Part shown: piece after piece, positions 51,919-61,079 of the stretch
Layout of the letters: the number at the start of each line of letters is the position of its first letter
How positions within the stretch are numbered: the first letter of the stretch is position 1
From: Streptomyces sp. NBC_01304
Lineage (GTDB): Bacteria; Actinomycetota; Actinomycetes; Streptomycetales; Streptomycetaceae
Direction of reading: 5' to 3'
DNA length: 64,000 bases
Assembly: GCF_035975855.1 (NCBI RefSeq)
Contig: NZ_CP109055.1
Span: 9,238,001 to 9,302,000, forward strand
Translations under genes and position numbers: made by a program
Notes under the pieces: generated by a model
Database searches by the model: none
The model's input: only the letters and a program-made list of their open reading frames with translations
Told to the model about the DNA's origin: nothing

Positions 51919-52965
51919 ATGACTCCAGCCGACCCCCATGCCTGGTTCTCACAGTTCTACGGAAACCGCGCGATCCGCACTCTCGCCAGTGCCTGTCGGT
52001 GGACCATCTCCGGACAGATCGGGGAAGAGGCCCCCGGCGATCCCGCCAAGCCGCAGAAGCGAAAGGCCCCGATCGACGTACGGCACCTGCTCGCCGGCTG
52101 CACCTCCAGTTGCCAGCACGCCGGCCCGCTGCGCGGGGCCTTCGCTCTGGACGAGACTTGCCTGCTCACCCTCGACGAACTCACTGTGGCGATTCCGAAC
52201 GCCGCGAACACCGCCTTTTATCTGCAAGCCCAGACTGACGGTCTGCTCGTCCTCGACATTGAGGCCGACTGCCCGCCGGTTGTGGCCACGGACCTGCTGC
52301 GGCTGCCGGGCATCCTCTACTCGGAGCTGTCGATGTCCGGCCGGGGCTTTCATCTCGTCATGCCGCTGCCGGAGAACTTCCATGACTTCCCCGTGGCCGC
52401 CGGCAAGCGCGTCCTGCGTGAGGAACACGGCTGGTACGAGCTGCTCCTGGACCACTGGTCGACGTTCACGCGCCAGCCGGTGCCCGATCGCATCGCCGCT
52501 CACCTCACCGCAGCAACTGACGCACCGGCCTTCGCCTCCATCGAGGATCTCTACGCGCAGCTGGCCGTGAACGCCCGCGAGAGCTCCGGCGCTTCAGCAT
52601 CAGCTGTCGACACCGCCGAGGACATGCCCGACATCCCGTACTCGCAGGCCATCGTCGAGCAGACCCTGGCCAGTGCGCGCCGTCAGCTCCGGGATCCCGG
52701 AGACTTCAACCACGACATGTCCCGCTGGGAGTTCTCGCTTCTCGCGTCGCTCTACGGCTGGATGCGGACGCAACTGCGCGCCTACAGCGCTCTCGGTGTC
52801 GAGTACTCGCCGGGCGATGCCGCGTGGTTGCTCTACAAGGCGGCGCTCGACGTCATCCCCGCGCGCCCCAAGCACAGCGAACGGCGCAACGGCCGGCCCT
52901 TCCTCCTCGACCGGGCGGCCGCACTCGTGGCCGACCGAGAGGCCCGTTCCTCGTCGGACAACTGA
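51919..52965 (+). CDS. archaeo-eukaryotic primase (AEP)-like protein
   Basis: 348 residues from ATG 51919. Three AEP motifs are in order: LLVLDIEAD (D113, E115), SMSGRGFHLVMPLP (H145) and WYELLLDHWSTFTRQPVPD (E174). This is the pattern of phage and plasmid prim-pol enzymes, where motif I supplies the metal acidic pair, motif II the Ser-x-His and motif III a further acid. A helical C-terminus from residue about 250 (MSRWEFSLLASLYGW, and on) has no recognised helicase. It would make RNA or DNA primers. The D5 helicase at 18756 lacks its own primase domain, so the two may work as separate subunits. Confidence 0.7.
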   Translation: MTPADPHAWFSQFYGNRAIRTLASACRWTISGQIGEEAPGDPAKPQKRKAPIDVRHLLAGCTSSCQHAGPLRGAFALDETCLLTLDELTVAIPNAANTAFYLQAQTDGLLVLDIEADCPPVVATDLLRLPGILYSELSMSGRGFHLVMPLPENFHDFPVAAGKRVLREEHGWYELLLDHWSTFTRQPVPDRIAAHLTAATDAPAFASIEDLYAQLAVNARESSGASASAVDTAEDMPDIPYSQAIVEQTLASARRQLRDPGDFNHDMSRWEFSLLASLYGWMRTQLRAYSALGVEYSPGDAAWLLYKAALDVIPARPKHSERRNGRPFLLDRAAALVADREARSSSDN

Positions 52966-53289
52966 CGCTCCGTGCGCTGTCGCATCTGCCCCTGGTTCAT
53001 CCGATGCTTCCGGCGGCGGGTGGGGCGGGTGATGTGTGCTGCGGCGGGGCCGACAGCAGGCGGGGGGCAGTGCTGGATCGCGCGGAGCGCGATCGGGTGG
53101 CGATGGGCAGCGGGGCTCCATTGCCACCCGTGGCGGGAGTGCGGGTCTCCGCCGGGCTCTGACGGCGCGGCCCGCGCCATAGGACCGTTCACGGCCTATC
53201 CAGCCTCGGCGGCGCCAAGAGCCGCGGCGCCGTCCTTTGGCGTCCCTTCGCCTTCTCTCTTCCTCACCCGCGGACAGAAAGACATCGAC
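52966..53289. other. intergenic region
   Basis: No gene that I can support lies in this 324-base stretch. A GC-rich frame to 53162 has some codon bias but no start site. Short inverted repeats (GCGCGGAGCGCG near 53077) are seen. Confidence 0.4.
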
Positions 53290-54531
53290 ATGAAGTTCAA
53301 CGACACCCTGACGACCCTGATCAAGCAGTCACTCGAGGTCGGTGCGACGCCCGCTCTCATGGGCGAACCCGGCATCGGCAAGTCCAGTTTCGTCGAGGAC
53401 CTGGCTTACTCCATGGGCACGCAGGCTTTCACGCTGCCGTGCAACCAGCTCGCCGACAAGGCCGACCTCACCGGCGCGCGTCTGGTGCCGTACACCAAGG
53501 ACGACGGCACGCAGAGCTACAAGCAGGTCTTCTACCCGCACCAGGTGATCCAGGAGTGCATCGACTACGCCGAGAAGAACCCGCGTGAGTGGCCGATCCT
53601 CTTCCTCGACGAGATCAACCGCACCACCTCCGACGTCACCTCCGGCGCGCTGACCCTGGTCACGCTGCGCCGCATGGGATACGTCGAGCTGCCCAAGAAC
53701 GTCCGTATCGTCGTGGCCGGTAACGACAAGGGCAACGTCACCTCGCTCGACGAGGCGAGCCTGTCCCGCTTCGCGATCTTCCACGTCGAGCCCGACGCCG
53801 CCACCCTCATGTCCGTCCTCGGCGACAACATGAACCCCTGGGTGAAGACGGTGCTCACGCAGTACCCCGGACTGATCTTCCAGAAGTCGACGCCTGAGGC
53901 CATCGTGGCCGACGGCCAGGACGACGATGACAACGGCAACGTCACGATGGCCGATCTGTTCGACGGCGGCGAGGAAATGAACCAGCTCACCACGCCGCGC
54001 ACCATCGACAACCTGTCGAAGTGGCTCAACGCGGCCGACCCGCAGCAGCTGGCGCAGTACCTGGCCACCCCGATCCAGATCGGTGACCGCGAGACCTCGC
54101 TGCTGAACGAGGCCATCGAGGCCTACGTCGGCGACACCATGTTCACCACGCAGCTCGTGGCCACCATCGCCCAGGACCTGGCGAGCAACGCCGGCGGCGT
54201 ACCGCAGAACCGCGTGAACGTCCCGAAGCCGAACTGCTACCAGAGCCTGAAGGCCGCAGCGACCGTGACCGACATGGCCGCGGTCGTCGCGACGCTGACC
54301 GACAACGAGAAGTCCGGGTCGCTGCTGTACGCGCTCAAGGAGAGCCAGGACAACGCGCGCCTCATCGAGCAGCTGGCCCATGCCGTGACCCAGATCGAGC
54401 CGGGGCACACCCGCACGCTCATCGAAATGGTGACCAGCCAGCAGATCGACCGTCAGAACCTGGAGGCCTTCATGGGGAACGACACTCCGATCGTCAACCA
54501 TGTCAAGCCGGTCCTCTCGGCCTTCCTCTGA
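53290..54531 (+). CDS. MoxR-type AAA+ ATPase
   Basis: 413 residues from ATG 53290. Walker A is GEPGIGKSS (K31), Walker B ILFLDEIN (D107, E108), sensor 1 IVVAGNDK, and arginine-finger region LDEASLSRF. These match the MoxR/RavA group. A helical lid of about 200 residues follows with no known motif. MoxR ATPases act with a VWA protein as a chaperone for metal insertion or complex assembly. The VWA gene follows at 54641 after a hairpin, and a Clp-like ATPase comes next, so the three probably work together. Confidence 0.85.
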   Translation: MKFNDTLTTLIKQSLEVGATPALMGEPGIGKSSFVEDLAYSMGTQAFTLPCNQLADKADLTGARLVPYTKDDGTQSYKQVFYPHQVIQECIDYAEKNPREWPILFLDEINRTTSDVTSGALTLVTLRRMGYVELPKNVRIVVAGNDKGNVTSLDEASLSRFAIFHVEPDAATLMSVLGDNMNPWVKTVLTQYPGLIFQKSTPEAIVADGQDDDDNGNVTMADLFDGGEEMNQLTTPRTIDNLSKWLNAADPQQLAQYLATPIQIGDRETSLLNEAIEAYVGDTMFTTQLVATIAQDLASNAGGVPQNRVNVPKPNCYQSLKAAATVTDMAAVVATLTDNEKSGSLLYALKESQDNARLIEQLAHAVTQIEPGHTRTLIEMVTSQQIDRQNLEAFMGNDTPIVNHVKPVLSAFL

Positions 54532-54542
54532 TCGCTCGCTCA

Positions 54543-54596
54543 CCGGTGGTGGGGGACTGCCGCAGTGCAGTCCTTGCTGCAACTCCCCGCCACCGG
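54543..54596. terminator. hairpin between the MoxR and VWA genes
   Basis: Arms CCGGTGGTGGGG (54543-54554) and CCCCGCCACCGG (54585-54596) face each other across a 30-base loop. It may attenuate, rather than stop, expression of the VWA gene. Confidence 0.5.
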
Positions 54597-54640
54597 CGGC
54601 GCTTTGCCGACGCCTTGTCCTCAGAAGGAGACCACGATCC

Positions 54641-56326
54641 ATGACGATCACCGTCACGAACCAGAAGCCGGCCGTACTCGACGCACTGCACACCATCTCG
54701 TGCACCGGTGATTACGACCCGATGCCGGCGATCCAGCAGACCCTCATCGACCCGTTGCTGGAGCCGTTGAACCGCAACACCCCGGCGGGCATCACCGACG
54801 CCCAGGGCGCTGATCTGACGGGGGACATCCCGGATCTGGTCCTGAGCTGCCTTGGCGACACGCTGAACGCGGCCAGCGAGCAGACCGTCAAGGAGCTGCT
54901 CGGGCAGACCCTGGTCAACTTCGACCAGGGCACACCGCTGCCGGTCGCCGAGCTCTTCGCCGTCCAGGCCGGACAGCAGAACAAGATGCCCGCGCCCTCC
55001 CCGCGGGTGCTCTACACCGCGCAGGCTGATGTCCTCCCGGCCGCAAAGGCTCTGCTGGCCGGGACCGGTGACGAGAGCGCCTTCTTCGCCTCGATCGCCT
55101 ACACCTTCCACCCCGACACTCTCGGGTTCTGGTTCCAGTCCTCCGCCGCCTTCGACGACTTCAAGATCTGGCTGTCCCAGCAGACGCAGGCGATAGCCAG
55201 TGCCTTGCCGGCGGCCACCACCAAGCTGCTCAATGACTTCACGGCCCTGTCCCTCAAGGGCCTCACCGAGTCGCTGCTGGTCCGCAAGGACGACGCTGAC
55301 GCCAACGATGAGCACTCCTTCGCCCGCGTGCTCGTGCACATGCTCATGAACTACGTCGAGCAGCGGCGGGCCCAGGCTGGCCAGCAAAACACCGCACTGG
55401 ACACCGGCGTTCTGCCGTTCACGGCCGGGGAGCTGTTCTGCCCGCGCGCCCTCGTCCTGGTCAACGTCGAGGCCCACGCCCGAGCCACCGCGGCGAAGAT
55501 CACGGGGGAGTGGAACCTCATCAACCAGTCGCTGGCTTCGCCGGTGAAGGTCGTCTCGAACACGTCGCTGTCCAAGCTCACGTCGCTGCCACGGGCCGCC
55601 GCCCGGGCCGCCGCCCTGGGAGCCAGGCAGCAACCGGGCCAGCCTGGCAGCCGCAGCGCCCAGGTGGCGTTCCGCAAGCAGCCGCCGAGCAAGCTCGACC
55701 TGTTCAGGGACATCACCCGTGTGCTGCGCCGGATGGGCAAGGTCAACAAGTCGCAGAATATCTTCCGCACGACGATGGCGACCTTCCTCAAGGCCAACCG
55801 CCGCAACCCGGACGACTTCAACAAGCCCGGCCGGATCACCTCGGTGCAGTACATGCCCGACCTGCACATCTACATCGACACCTCCGGTTCGATCTCCGAG
55901 GAGAACTACCAGGAGGCGGTCATGATGCTCATCCGGATCGCCAAGAAGCTCAACATCAACCTGTACTTCAACTCGTTCAGCCACCTCCTGTCCCAGGAGG
56001 TGATGCTGCGTACGGAGAACAAGTCGACGGCTCAGATCTGGAAGGAGTTCCGCAGGATCCCGAAAGTCGCGGGCGGAACCGAGTACATGCAGATCTGGCA
56101 GTACATCAACGCCAGCCCGGTGCGCCAGCGCAGGCTCTCCCTCATGATCACCGACTTCGAGTGGTCGCCGCCGTCCAAGCGTCAGGACCACCCGAAGAAC
56201 CTGTACTACGCGCCGTGCTCCGCCATGGACTGGCCGACCATGGTGGACCTGGCCAAGCGCTACGCCGACTCGATGAAGCACATCGACCCGAGTATCCGGC
56301 AGAGGCTTCTCGGCATGGTCGTCTGA
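54641..56326 (+). CDS. VWA-domain protein (MoxR partner)
   Basis: 561 residues from ATG 54641, with AGAAGGAG upstream. The C-terminal von Willebrand A domain has a MIDAS motif DTSGS (D413, S415, S417), a threonine in GGTEYMQIW and an acidic LMITDFEW. The N-terminal 400 residues are helical and unrecognised, with a basic linker (RKQPPSKLDLFRDITRVLR). VWA proteins next to MoxR ATPases carry the substrate or metal site. It is longer than typical VWA partners, so the N-terminal domain may hold element-specific targeting. Confidence 0.82.
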   Translation: MTITVTNQKPAVLDALHTISCTGDYDPMPAIQQTLIDPLLEPLNRNTPAGITDAQGADLTGDIPDLVLSCLGDTLNAASEQTVKELLGQTLVNFDQGTPLPVAELFAVQAGQQNKMPAPSPRVLYTAQADVLPAAKALLAGTGDESAFFASIAYTFHPDTLGFWFQSSAAFDDFKIWLSQQTQAIASALPAATTKLLNDFTALSLKGLTESLLVRKDDADANDEHSFARVLVHMLMNYVEQRRAQAGQQNTALDTGVLPFTAGELFCPRALVLVNVEAHARATAAKITGEWNLINQSLASPVKVVSNTSLSKLTSLPRAAARAAALGARQQPGQPGSRSAQVAFRKQPPSKLDLFRDITRVLRRMGKVNKSQNIFRTTMATFLKANRRNPDDFNKPGRITSVQYMPDLHIYIDTSGSISEENYQEAVMMLIRIAKKLNINLYFNSFSHLLSQEVMLRTENKSTAQIWKEFRRIPKVAGGTEYMQIWQYINASPVRQRRLSLMITDFEWSPPSKRQDHPKNLYYAPCSAMDWPTMVDLAKRYADSMKHIDPSIRQRLLGMVV

Positions 56327-56504
56327 TCCCGCTGCCGCCAAGAACCGCCAAGAGCGGTGTCAGCCAGGGGTGTTGGTTGCGCGGCGCCGCTCCTTACGAC
56401 CCCTGGTTTTCCCTCTCACCCATTCATATCCCTGCTCGGGGACACCGTGGCGCATCCACCGAGCGCGCCACCACGCCGAGCGACCCGCACCGAAGGAGGA
56501 CCCG

Positions 56505-58412
56505 GTGGGTCTCAGCAACTTCACACCCGGCGGCTCCGACGACGACAAGGGCAACGGCGGTGGCGGCAGCTTCCCTCCGCAGGTGCCGTCCGTGGGACTG
56601 CCGTCCAGCGGTGGCAGCGCCGACGACGTCAAGGAGCTCCTCGTCGACTACAACGAGAAGTTCAAGAACGCCGATCCGACCATGTTCCGTGACACGCTCA
56701 TCGGGCAGGTCCTCTCGGTGGTCATCAGCAAGACCAAGCCCAACGCTCTGTTGGTCGGTTCCGCCGGCGTCGGCAAGACGAAGATCGTCGAGGACATCGC
56801 GCGGCGCATCGCGCTCGGTGACGCCCTCATCCCGGACCAGCTCAAGGACCATACGATCTACGAGCTGCCCATCACCAACATCATCGCCGGGACCGGCGTC
56901 GTCGGTTCGTTGGAGGAGAAGGTCAAGGCGATCGTCGAGTTCGCCTCGGATCCCAAGAACAAGGCCATCCTGTTCATGGACGAGATCCACCAGATCACCG
57001 GAGGGTCCGGCAGCCATGGCGACGCAGTCGGCCGCAAGATCTCGCAGATCCTCAAGCCGGCCCTTGCCCGCGGTGACATGTCCGTCATCGGCGCGACCAC
57101 CAGCACCGAGTCTCGGGCCTTCGACGAGGACCCGGCCTTCGCCCGCCGCTTCACCCGGCTCATCGTCGACGAGCTGAGTGAGGAACAGACGCTGGCCGTG
57201 ATGACCACGGTCCGCCCCGGCCTGATGGCGCACTACCGTCACCAGATCGGGGTCTCCGACGACGTTCTGGCCTCGGTGGTGCAGATCGCCGAAGCAAACT
57301 CCCGGGCCGGCCAGCACCGGCCGGACAACGCCATCACCCTGCTCGACCGCGCGATGGCTGACCGGGTCCTGGAGCAGAAGAAGCTCATCGTCCAGGCCGA
57401 GAACGCCGGCGACACGGCACTCGCGCAGACCTTGCGGTCCATCCCGCAGGTGCCGCTGACGAGCACCCGTGTGCTCGATGTGGCCAAGCGCCTGATGACC
57501 GGAAACGCCCAGCGCAAGGACCTCGACGTCGCCGCGCTGAGCGCCACGCTCACCAGCCGCCTGCAGGGCCAGGACGACGTGCTCACCACGCTCACGGACC
57601 GCCTGGCCCGTGAGGAGCTCGACTTGTTCCCGACGAAGACACCCACGACGTGGCTGTTCGCCGGGGCATCGGGCGTGGGCAAGACCGAAGCGGTCAAGAT
57701 CATCGCCGAAGAGACGACCGGCACCGAGCCGATCATCCTCAACATGACCGAATTCCACAGCGAATCGTCGACGTCGAGGATCATCGGCGCACCTCCCGGC
57801 TACATCGGATCGGACTCCAACCAGGAGCTCCCGTTCGACACGCTGGAGTCCAACCCTCACCGGGTTGTCCTGCTCGACGAGTTCGAGAAGGCCGACAAGG
57901 CCGTGCAGCGCCTGTTCCTCTCGGCGTTCGACGAAGGCTACATCCGCGACTCCCATGGCAGGATGCTGGACTTCTCCAAGGCCCTGGTCATCTGCACGAC
58001 CAACGCCGCCCGTAATTCGCTCGACGGCAAGATGATCGGCTTCGGCAACAACCCGAGGACCATCTCGAACCAGAGCCTCAACAAGGCACTGGAGCAGTTC
58101 TTCGACGCCGAGCTGCTGGGCCGGTTCTCACTGGTCGTGGGATTCAACCCCATCGACAGGCCGGCCTACCGGCAGATCATGGCCGCCGACTACGAGCGGC
58201 AGCGTGAACGGATCACCGAGGCCAAGCCGCGGCTGGCCCAGGCACTGCCCGTGTCGATGCCCGAAGACGAACTGCGCGCCATCGAGGAGGCCACCTACGT
58301 GGACTCCCAGGGCGCGCGGCCGGCTCGTAAGGCGGTGCGTTCCTGGATCGAGGACTGTCTGCTCGCCGCTCAGACCGGCGGCACAGCCTCGGCATCGCCG
58401 TCGGACGACTGA
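56505..58412 (+). CDS. Clp-like AAA+ ATPase with two ATPase domains
   Basis: 635 residues from a GTG at 56505, with AAGGAGGA upstream. Two AAA+ modules: Walker A GSAGVGKT (K91) with ILFMDEIHQ, then GASGVGKTE (K393) with VVLLDEFEKADKAVQRLFL. The second module has ClpA/B-type features (GAPPGYIGSD, ICTTNAARN and GRFSLVVGFNPI). The first 45 residues are Gly/Ser/Asp-rich and disordered, and the usual Clp N-terminal repeat domain and ClpB middle domain are absent. No ClpP loop or P-loop tag was identified. It probably unfolds or remodels a protein complex with the MoxR/VWA pair. Confidence 0.82.
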   Translation: MGLSNFTPGGSDDDKGNGGGGSFPPQVPSVGLPSSGGSADDVKELLVDYNEKFKNADPTMFRDTLIGQVLSVVISKTKPNALLVGSAGVGKTKIVEDIARRIALGDALIPDQLKDHTIYELPITNIIAGTGVVGSLEEKVKAIVEFASDPKNKAILFMDEIHQITGGSGSHGDAVGRKISQILKPALARGDMSVIGATTSTESRAFDEDPAFARRFTRLIVDELSEEQTLAVMTTVRPGLMAHYRHQIGVSDDVLASVVQIAEANSRAGQHRPDNAITLLDRAMADRVLEQKKLIVQAENAGDTALAQTLRSIPQVPLTSTRVLDVAKRLMTGNAQRKDLDVAALSATLTSRLQGQDDVLTTLTDRLAREELDLFPTKTPTTWLFAGASGVGKTEAVKIIAEETTGTEPIILNMTEFHSESSTSRIIGAPPGYIGSDSNQELPFDTLESNPHRVVLLDEFEKADKAVQRLFLSAFDEGYIRDSHGRMLDFSKALVICTTNAARNSLDGKMIGFGNNPRTISNQSLNKALEQFFDAELLGRFSLVVGFNPIDRPAYRQIMAADYERQRERITEAKPRLAQALPVSMPEDELRAIEEATYVDSQGARPARKAVRSWIEDCLLAAQTGGTASASPSDD

Positions 58413-58415
58413 GGG

Positions 58416-58452
58416 CGGCCCTCTCCTTCTTTCATGTCAAGGGGGAGGGCCG
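58416..58452 (+). terminator. hairpin terminator after the Clp-like gene
   Basis: CGGCCCTCTCC (58416-58426) and GGGGAGGGCCG (58442-58452) pair with one mismatch, just after the stop. Confidence 0.65.
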
Positions 58453-58590
58453 TAGCTCCCTCATCCAAACCGCCGACGGCCTTCGGAAAAGCCACGCGAG
58501 CGGCCACGAATGCTGAGAGCGGCATCACGAGTGCACTGAGCCATGCCCGGTGCATCTTCGCGATCTACTCGATTCCTGAAGGAGGCTGGG

Positions 58591-58995
58591 ATGTTCAGCG
58601 TCACCACCACGTGGGAACAGTGGCGCACGGTCAAAGGGATAGCCACAAGCCGACAACTCAGTGCTGAGAAGGCTGAGTTCGAGTGGCCGGACGGCGTCGC
58701 GGGATATGTCGTCTCGTTCCTGACCGACCATCCCGGAGTCGTGATCTCCGGCATGGAGGAATTCGGAACCGGCTCGTGCGCGCTGGACCCGATCAGCGTG
58801 CGCTGCCGTACGCACGGCGACTGTCGAGTCCATCACGTCGAGTCGGTCAAACAATGGATCGAGTCGCAGGTGGATGAGCTGAAACCAGAGGCGTCCATTG
58901 ACCTGTGCGGCGGGAGGCCGAAGTGCTTCTCAATCGAAGTCAAACGCATAGCGGAGCCAGAGCCCGAGGAAGAGCTGCTGCCTGAGTGGCCGTAG
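58591..58995 (+). CDS. hypothetical protein
   Basis: 134 residues from ATG 58591, with GAAGGAGG upstream. It has an alpha/beta look (GYVVSFLTDHPGVVISGM), a CRTHGDCRVHHVESV segment with two Cys and three His that may bind metal, and an acidic C-terminus. No family is recognised. It is a single-gene unit. Confidence 0.55.
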   Translation: MFSVTTTWEQWRTVKGIATSRQLSAEKAEFEWPDGVAGYVVSFLTDHPGVVISGMEEFGTGSCALDPISVRCRTHGDCRVHHVESVKQWIESQVDELKPEASIDLCGGRPKCFSIEVKRIAEPEPEEELLPEWP

Positions 58996-59070
58996 GGGTG
59001 TCCAGAGGCGGCTGCACCCACAGAGCCGTCCACCCGGGCGGGTTGTACCCATACCCCCCCACCCCACGCG

Positions 59071-59102
59071 GCAACAACCCATCCTCTCCCACCGGTTGTT
59101 GC
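59071..59102. promoter_or_regulatory. inverted repeat upstream of the 59204 gene
   Basis: GCAACAACC (59071-59079) faces GGTTGTTGC (59094-59102), a perfect 9-bp pair with a 14-base spacer. Other GGTTGTA words lie at about 59041 and 59181. Possible operator. Confidence 0.4.
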
Positions 59103-59203
59103 ACGCCTTACCTCAAGGTGCTCCACGGTTCCGGCACCCCCGCCAACACCCCACCGGCCCCGCCCAGCACAGGGGCTTCGGTTGTAACCCCCATGGAGCC
59201 CTG

Positions 59204-60295
59204 ATGACTCGCACCACCACACAGCCCCCGATACCCGCCCCGCCACCCAGCGACGAAGTCTGCGCACTTCACGCGGAACGGATGCGCGCCCAACTCGCCG
59301 AGATCTGGGGCAAACCCGTCCGCAAACTGCCACGCGGCATGGACCTCCTGCAAACCATGTACAACACGACCTCATCCCAGGACCTCACCGAGGCCCGCAT
59401 CCCCTACTTCCTCAACCTCTGCGCCCGCAACGCCGCTGCCTACCGCACCCCCGAGACCCTGGTCGCCCCCCACAGCATGGGCCAGCGCCTCATCAACCAT
59501 CCCTTCCTGTCCGGCGCCCCCATCCACGCCACCAATCTCGAAGCCACCGCCCTCGTCCCGGACGGACTCGTCTACTTCCCCACCCCCATCCAACTTGACG
59601 ACCTGCACCCCCTCTACGGCCTCGCCTGGCACATGACCGGCTCCGGCAGGGACCTCACCCTCGACATCGAGACCGTCACCACCACCCAACTGATCCCCAC
59701 CCGCCTGCCACCACTCCTTGCCGCCACCACCAAACTGCCCCGCACCCTCTACTGCCCCAACAGCGTCGTCACGCTCCACCAACACATCCTCAGCAGACAC
59801 AGCAACCCCGCCCCGTTCGGCGCCCCCGACCCAGCAGCCGTCTTGGCGCTCCTCCTCGCCTTCTGGGACCTGCGACCGCCCACCCCCGCCCCGGACACCG
59901 CAGACGACGCCGGCGAGCACCTGGTGCACGTCCCCAACCTCACTACCCCCGACCACAACACACCACCGCGCGGCCGCCAGAACAAAGGCGCCACCCCCAC
60001 CCCACCCAAGCGGGCCATCCGCATCATCCACGAGCCCGCCCACACTCCCGCCACCTCGCCCCACCCGACCGCCACCGACAGCACTGGAGCCAAGTGGAAG
60101 GAGGACACACTCCGTTGGGAGGTTGGCGAGCGATGGCAGAACCGCTGCCCCAACCCACACCAACACCGGGCGATCATCGAAGCGGGCGGCGAATGCACAC
60201 CCGTCCTCGTCCGCGTGAAGCCCCACACCAACGGACCTCGAGGCCGCGCCACCGACTCCCGCCGCACCGTACGAATCATCCCCGACCGAACCTAG
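59204..60295 (+). CDS. hypothetical protein
   Basis: 363 residues from ATG 59204. It has an N-terminal Pro-rich stretch, then an alpha/beta part (ATALVPDGLVYFPTPIQLDD; LYGLAWHMTGSGRDLTLDIE), a Pro/Thr-rich linker (residues about 235-300) and a basic C-terminus. It uses an unusually high share of CAC, ACC and CCC codons compared with its neighbours. No domain is recognised. Similar Pro/Thr-rich proteins occur on Streptomyces plasmids. Confidence 0.55.
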   Translation: MTRTTTQPPIPAPPPSDEVCALHAERMRAQLAEIWGKPVRKLPRGMDLLQTMYNTTSSQDLTEARIPYFLNLCARNAAAYRTPETLVAPHSMGQRLINHPFLSGAPIHATNLEATALVPDGLVYFPTPIQLDDLHPLYGLAWHMTGSGRDLTLDIETVTTTQLIPTRLPPLLAATTKLPRTLYCPNSVVTLHQHILSRHSNPAPFGAPDPAAVLALLLAFWDLRPPTPAPDTADDAGEHLVHVPNLTTPDHNTPPRGRQNKGATPTPPKRAIRIIHEPAHTPATSPHPTATDSTGAKWKEDTLRWEVGERWQNRCPNPHQHRAIIEAGGECTPVLVRVKPHTNGPRGRATDSRRTVRIIPDRT

Positions 60296-60518
60296 CCCCA
60301 GCCCCCGTCATCAGCCCCGCGCCGAGCGCTCCCGGCTCAGGACCACCTGCTTGGCGTCCAATTCGCCCTGAGCGACGGTGCGTTCAATTCCTCGCATCGT
60401 CACGCCGTCGGTCGCGTCACCAGCCCGCGCCCTCTCCACCCGGCTGTGCATCCGGGGCTGAATCCCGGTTCTTCTACGCCCTCCGCGTCCTCACCCCCCC
60501 CAGTAAGGGAGAACAGCC

Positions 60519-60770
60519 ATGTCCACCATGCTCCCCGAACCCCTGCTCCAAGAGCACCGAAAGCAAGCCATGGAACTCTCCGCCGCGGCCCGAGCGAACC
60601 TCACCACCCGTGTTCGGAGCACCGATGAACTCCGCGAACTGGGCCTCATGCTCGGCCTGATCGAGGTCGATTCCGAAGGATCCCTCGTCGCGGCCTGTCC
60701 CTGGGATCTCGATGTCGGCGATGCTGCCGTCGATGGTTCTGACCGGCGCTCGGACTCGACCTCGCAGTGA
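60519..60770 (+). CDS. small hypothetical protein
   Basis: 83 residues from ATG 60519, with GGGAGAA upstream. It starts MSTMLPEPLLQEHRKQAMEL and is helical, with a C-terminal patch VAACPWDLDVGDAAV. It could be a small regulator or an accessory to the helicase downstream. No domain is recognised. Confidence 0.5.
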   Translation: MSTMLPEPLLQEHRKQAMELSAAARANLTTRVRSTDELRELGLMLGLIEVDSEGSLVAACPWDLDVGDAAVDGSDRRSDSTSQ

Positions 60771-60819
60771 GATGGGCTGCCGCTGATGAACGACCGCGCG
60801 CCTGGGTAGCGCGCGGTGT

Positions 60820-60848
60820 CCGGGGTGTGGCTTCGCCACATACCCCGG
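60820..60848. terminator. hairpin terminator
   Basis: CCGGGGTGTGGC (60820-60831) pairs with GCCACATACCCCGG, 50 bases after the small gene. Confidence 0.7.
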
Positions 60849-60890
60849 ATTCAGGGGCCTGACGGCCCCTGACGGGTGGGTTGAGAGGAA

Positions 60891-60928
60891 CACGGGCGGG
60901 GCTCGTCAGCTGACGAGCCCCGCCCGTG
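60891..60928. terminator. 38-bp perfect palindrome
   Basis: Two 19-bp arms meet with no spacer: CACGGGCGGGGCTCGTCAG and its reverse complement. It lies 152 bases before the UvrD-like gene and beyond the small-gene terminator. It is probably a second bidirectional terminator, though a perfect palindrome of this length may also be a recombination or binding site. Confidence 0.5.
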
Positions 60929-61079
60929 TTCGTACCTGCGCCCATGCCCCAGTCCTGCCGCTGCACCTCTCGTTCGCCTTCGGGTATTCGGCTATCCGTG
61001 CCTTGCCTCAATTGCTAGGCGACAGGAATTTTGCTCTCTCTCAATCCGCATCCTGACCCATTGAAGAAAGGGCAGCGAC

